Shown one piece after another: positions 59,643 through 63,887 of a stretch of DNA of 63,887 nt. The notes below the pieces were generated by a model. That model had not been told where the DNA came from. It worked only from the letters and a program-made list of their open reading frames with translations, and ran no database searches. Position 1 is the first letter of the stretch. Every line of letters starts with the position of its first letter. The stretch is from Raineyella sp964528755 (GTDB lineage Bacteria; Actinomycetota; Actinomycetes; Propionibacteriales; Propionibacteriaceae). The position numbers were made by a program, and so were the translations under genes. The DNA lies in assembly GCA_964528755.1 (NCBI GenBank), contig CAZGWN010000006.1, forward strand, positions 1 to 63,887, given 5' to 3'.

Positions 59643-60794
59643 GTGAAGTTTGAAGTCGACCGCGACGTGCTGGCGGAGTCCGTGGCCTGGGTCGCGCGTA
59701 GTCTGCCCACTCGCCCGTCGATCCCGGTGCTGGCGGGTCTACTCATCCGGGCCGAGGGCGAGTTCCTCGTGCTCTCCAGCTTCGACTACGAGACGTCGGC
59801 CCGGGTGGAGCTGCCCGCGACCGTCCACGACGAGGGTACGGTCCTGGTGTCCGGCCGGCTGCTCGCCGACATCACCCGCTCCCTGCCGCACGCGCTGGTC
59901 GCCATCGACAGCGCCGACACGACCCTCGATCTGACCTGTGGCAGCGCGCACTTCACCTTGCAGCTGCTGCCCACCGAGGACTATCCGGTGCTGCCGGCGA
60001 TGCCGACCGAAACCGGTACCGTGGCCAGCACGGACCTCGCCGAGGCCGTCTCCCAGGTCGCCGTGGCCGCCGGCCGTGACGAGTTGCTGCCGATCTTCAC
60101 CGGCGTCCGGGTGGAGATCGAGGGCACGACGTTGTCGATGCTCGCCACCGACCGCTACCGGATGGCCCTCAAGGAGCTCACCTGGGCCCCGGTCCGGGAG
60201 GACTTCAGCGGCGCCGCCCTGGTGCCGGCCCGGGTCCTGGCGGAGGCCGCCAAGTCGATGGCCGGCGGCGAGAACGTGTCCATCTCCCTGTCCCAGCCGG
60301 GCAGCGGCGAGGGGATCATCGGCCTGGCTGGTGAGGCGCACGGCACGAAGCGGCGGATCACCACCCGTCTGCTCGACGGCGAGTTCCCGAAGGTCCGTCA
60401 CCTGATGGACATCACCCCGACGCTGACCGTACGGGCCGCCACCAGCGACCTGGTCGACGCCGCCAAGCGGGTCGCCCTGGTGGCCGAGCGCAACTCCCCG
60501 CTGCGCATGGTGATGGGCGAGAACGCGGTCACCCTGCAGGCCGCCAGCGGCGATCATGCCCAGGCCTCCGAGCAGGTCGAGGCCGTGCTCGACCCGCCGG
60601 AGAGCGAGATGAACGCCGCGGGGTTCAACCCGCAGTACCTGCTGGACGCCCTCGGCGCGCTGGACGCCGCGTACGTCAACCTCGCCTTCACCCAGCCCGG
60701 CAAGCCGTGCCTGCTCACCGGCATCGCCGCCCTCGACGGTGAGCCGCTGCTGGACTACCGGCACGTCATCATGCTCATGCGACTGCCCGACTGA
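59643..60794 (+). CDS. dnaN: DNA polymerase III beta subunit (sliding clamp)
   Basis: The 383-residue clamp starts at GTG 59643 with KFEVDRDVLAESVAWVARSLPTRPSIPVL, the family N-terminus. An AGAGGA site lies seven bases upstream. Three repeated clamp domains and a C-terminal YRHVIMLMRLP complete it. It tethers replicative polymerases, and the mutasome through ImuB, to DNA. It is followed by recF after 15 bases. Confidence 0.97.
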   Translation: MKFEVDRDVLAESVAWVARSLPTRPSIPVLAGLLIRAEGEFLVLSSFDYETSARVELPATVHDEGTVLVSGRLLADITRSLPHALVAIDSADTTLDLTCGSAHFTLQLLPTEDYPVLPAMPTETGTVASTDLAEAVSQVAVAAGRDELLPIFTGVRVEIEGTTLSMLATDRYRMALKELTWAPVREDFSGAALVPARVLAEAAKSMAGGENVSISLSQPGSGEGIIGLAGEAHGTKRRITTRLLDGEFPKVRHLMDITPTLTVRAATSDLVDAAKRVALVAERNSPLRMVMGENAVTLQAASGDHAQASEQVEAVLDPPESEMNAAGFNPQYLLDALGALDAAYVNLAFTQPGKPCLLTGIAALDGEPLLDYRHVIMLMRLPD

Positions 60795-60809
60795 GGAGAC
60801 CCGAGCGAG

Positions 60810-61967
60810 GTGTTCGTCGACCACCTCGAGCTGGCCGACTTCCGCTCCTGGGCCGCTCTGGACCTGTCACTCGCCCCCGGCGTGGTGACCTTCGTCGGTG
60901 CGAACGGACAGGGCAAGACCAACCTCGTGGAGGCCGTCGACTACCTGGCCACCCTCGGCAGCCACCGCGTCTCCGGGGACCTGCCCCTGGTCCGGCACGG
61001 CGCCGAGCGGGCGCTGGTCCGGGCCCGCGTGCGTGCCGGCCGCCAGGACGCCCGGGCGCTCGTCCTGGAGGTCGGGATCACCCCGGGCCGGGCCAACAAG
61101 GCCCGCCTGAACCGGGCGCCCCTGACCCGCCCCCGCGACCTGCTGGGGATCCTTCGGACCGTGCTGTTCTCGCCGGAGGACCTGCAGATCGTCAAGGGCG
61201 ATCCGGCCGCCCGGCGGCACTTCCTCGATGCGCTGGTGGTCACCCGGTGGCCGCGGATGGCCGGCGTCCGGGCCGACTACGACAAGGTGCTACGCCAACG
61301 CAACAGCCTGCTGCGGTCCCTGTCGGGTCGTCCGGGGCGACGTCCGGGCCGGGACCCGTCCGGGCCTGCCGACCCGTACGCCGACGACACCCTGCGGATC
61401 TGGTCGGACCAGCTCGCCGACCTGGGTGCGGAGATCCTGTCGGCGCGGATCGACACCCTCGAAGCGCTGGCGCCCCACATGGCGCATGCGTACGCCGGGA
61501 TCGCCCCGGTGAACAACGTCGCCACCGCCCGCTACCGCAGCGGCACCGAGCTCGACGGCCGTGACCGGGCGGCGCTGGCCGGGGCGCTGGTGGCGGACAT
61601 GGACCGGCGCCACGACGAGGAGGTCGCCCGCGGCGTCACCCTGGTGGGACCGCACCGCGACGACATCGAGCTGAGACTGGGCGACCTGCCGGCCAAGGGA
61701 TATGCGAGTCACGGCGAGTCCTGGTCGTACGCCCTGGCTCTCAAGCTCGGCGGGTTCCAGATGCTGCGCGCCGACGGGATCGAACCGGTGCTCATCCTCG
61801 ACGACGTCTTCGCCGAACTCGACGCGACCCGGCGGGCGCGCCTGGCGCAGGGGGTGGCCATCGCCGACCAGGTGCTGGTGACCGCGGCCGTGCCCGAGGA
61901 CCTTCCCGCGGGCCTGGAGGGTCTGCGGCTGCGGGTGGCCGACGGTGCGGTGACCCCCGATGCCTGA
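60810..61967 (+). CDS. recF: DNA replication and repair protein RecF
   Basis: The 385-residue SMC-like ATPase has Walker A GANGQGKT (30-37), FSPEDLQIVKGDPAARRHFLD near residue 124, and the C-terminal signature/Walker B region with SWSYALALKLGGFQML and PVLILDDVFAELDATRR. It loads RecA at gapped DNA with RecO and RecR. The start is GTG 60810. Overlaps the next gene by 8 bases. Confidence 0.96.
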   Translation: MFVDHLELADFRSWAALDLSLAPGVVTFVGANGQGKTNLVEAVDYLATLGSHRVSGDLPLVRHGAERALVRARVRAGRQDARALVLEVGITPGRANKARLNRAPLTRPRDLLGILRTVLFSPEDLQIVKGDPAARRHFLDALVVTRWPRMAGVRADYDKVLRQRNSLLRSLSGRPGRRPGRDPSGPADPYADDTLRIWSDQLADLGAEILSARIDTLEALAPHMAHAYAGIAPVNNVATARYRSGTELDGRDRAALAGALVADMDRRHDEEVARGVTLVGPHRDDIELRLGDLPAKGYASHGESWSYALALKLGGFQMLRADGIEPVLILDDVFAELDATRRARLAQGVAIADQVLVTAAVPEDLPAGLEGLRLRVADGAVTPDA

Positions 61968-62508
61968 CTCCCCCGACCGGCCGGACGATGAGCCGGAGCC
62001 CGGCTCGGTCCCCGAGGACTGGTCCCCGACCGGGCTCGACCTGGCGCGCCGGATCACCCGCCAGGTCAACGCCACCGCCCGCCGGCCCGGCAAGACCCGC
62101 CGGCGTCGGACCCGCGGCGTCGAACCCCGGTCCAGCGGTGCCCACCCCGACGACCGCGACCCGCAGACGATCGGATCGGTGCTGGATCGGCTGGTCGAGG
62201 AGCGCGGGTGGCGGACCGACCTCGACATCCACCTGATGATCGCCCGGTGGCCGGACCTCATCGGCCGCGACAACGCCGCGCACTGCAAGGCCGAGACGTA
62301 CGCCGACGGGGTGCTCACCGTACGCACCTCCTCGACCGCCTGGGCCGTCCAGATGCGCACCATCGCGCCGGCCGTGATGGCCAGGATCAACGACCAGCTC
62401 GGCGACAGCGTGATCACCCGGGTGGTGGTCAAGGGGCCCGACGCCCCGTCGTGGAGCCACGGGCGGCGTCGGGTCCGGGGCCGGGGTCCCCGCGACACGT
62501 ACGGCTGA
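61960..62508 (+). CDS. DUF721 (DciA-like) protein
   Basis: The 182-residue protein has a charged, Arg/Pro-rich N-terminal half. A DUF721 domain follows (LDRLVEERGWRTDLDIHLMIARWPDLIGRDNAAHCKAETY, then VLTVRTSSTAWAVQMRTIAP). DciA proteins of this family help load the replicative helicase DnaB in bacteria without DnaC. The position recF-DUF721-gyrB is conserved in actinobacteria. Overlaps recF by 8 bases. Confidence 0.88.
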   Translation: MPDSPDRPDDEPEPGSVPEDWSPTGLDLARRITRQVNATARRPGKTRRRRTRGVEPRSSGAHPDDRDPQTIGSVLDRLVEERGWRTDLDIHLMIARWPDLIGRDNAAHCKAETYADGVLTVRTSSTAWAVQMRTIAPAVMARINDQLGDSVITRVVVKGPDAPSWSHGRRRVRGRGPRDTYG

Positions 62509-62579
62509 GCCCGGGGTACGTATCCCTGGGAGCCGTCGTATCCCTGGGAGCCGTCGTACCCCTGGAGCAAGGATCGGTG

Positions 62580-62607
62580 GAAATTGCGTCGTAGACCACG
62601 CAATTTC
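62580..62607. terminator. Hairpin downstream of DUF721 gene
   Basis: GAAATTGCGT and ACGCAATTTC form a perfect 10-bp stem with an 8-base loop. It might be a terminator for the dnaN-recF-DUF721 operon, though its stem is AT-rich and has no T-tract. It abuts the 33-bp tandem repeat. Confidence 0.5.
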
Positions 62608-62705
62608 GACCGGTACGGTTCGAGGGGCGGGTCGGGCATCGACCGGTACGGCTTGAGGGTGCGGGTCGGGTGTCGACCGGTACGGGATCGGGGGCCGGGC
62701 CGCGA
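62606..62705. repeat. 33/34-bp tandem repeat, three copies, CCGGTACG type
   Basis: TCGACCGGTACGG occurs at 62606-62618, 62639-62651 and 62673-62685. Each is followed by a G-rich, partly conserved tail (GAGGGTGCGGGTCGGG-like). The core matches the 15-bp repeats in the parA-rsmG gap. Confidence 0.85.
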
Positions 62706-62889
62706 CCGGAATCAGGGGCTTGGGCAGCGATTCAACGGATCCGGAGGTCGGTTGTGTGGTCTCCCTCCCGGGACGCGCATGCGGGACTCTGGAGGCCGAT
62801 GGAGGCGCTCAGACGGGGTGTCCGATGTGCCCTGTGCACCCGGCGGGGTAGGATGAGTTCGTTCGTGACCATTCGAAGGAGCCCCCCTG

Positions 62890-63887
<998 letters not shown>

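Larger units (their letters stand above)
62509..62889. other. DUF721-gyrB gap with repeats and hairpin
   Basis: The 381-base gap has three features: an 18-bp direct repeat (GTATCCCTGGGAGCCGTC, twice, from 62519, with a partial third copy), a 10-bp perfect hairpin at 62580-62607, and a 33/34-bp tandem repeat from 62606. The right end carries AAGGAG for gyrB. No gene is credible here. Confidence 0.7.

Noticed and set aside
62606..62705. CRISPR-like spacing (33/34-bp period)
   Set aside because: Only three copies, and the sequence between cores is itself related, so these are tandem repeats and not spacers.

Overview
The window is high-GC DNA carrying the chromosomal replication-origin neighbourhood of an actinomycete (Actinomycetota). 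The order parB-parA-rsmG-jag-yidC-yidD-rnpA-rpmH / dnaA ... dnaN-recF-DUF721-gyrB, GTG starts, an actinobacterial-type SOS box and DnaA boxes of the TTGTCCACA type all fit. A Propionibacteriales-like organism is possible, but no marker here fixes the genus.
Left part (1 to about 13 kb) is accessory and partly decayed: a helix-turn-helix/DUF3800 pair with the second gene cut short, a frameshifted IS3 element, an Erm(X)-like 23S rRNA methyltransferase with a 14-residue leader peptide containing an Arg-Leu-Arg motif, an ECF sigma factor with a SnoaL-like tail and a translationally coupled hydrolase, an intact ISL3 element with terminal inverted repeats, a truncated AraC/GyrI-like gene, and two neighbouring genes each broken by one extra base in a homopolymer.
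From 13 to 34 kb lies a mosaic of metabolic and transport units: a LysR regulator divergent from alsS-alsD (acetoin branch), a sarcosine-oxidase-like flavoenzyme, an ArsR-phosphatase fusion divergent from a chromate transporter, a small protein with serine at every third residue for 21 triplets, asparaginase, SDR, aldo-keto reductase, HAD phosphatase, a WYL regulator divergent from an ABC exporter, a hemerythrin-like protein and metQ-metN-metI.
From 34 to 51.5 kb the content becomes the conserved origin-flanking set: LCP protein, thioredoxin reductase and thioredoxin (with an open +1-frame linker between them), aminotransferase, D-Ala-D-Ala ligase-like protein, SURF1, parAB with two perfect parS sites inside parA, rsmG, jag, yidC, yidD, rnpA, rpmH.
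The most unusual arrangement is at 51.9-60.8 kb. The SOS mutasome operon imuA'-imuB-dnaE2, three genes joined by ATGA overlaps behind a near-perfect LexA box, sits between dnaA and dnaN, and the DnaA-box-rich candidate oriC lies between the mutasome promoter and dnaN. Damage-inducible mutagenic polymerase genes are thus placed directly against the origin. Related CCGGTACG repeats occur in the parA-rsmG and DUF721-gyrB gaps on either side.
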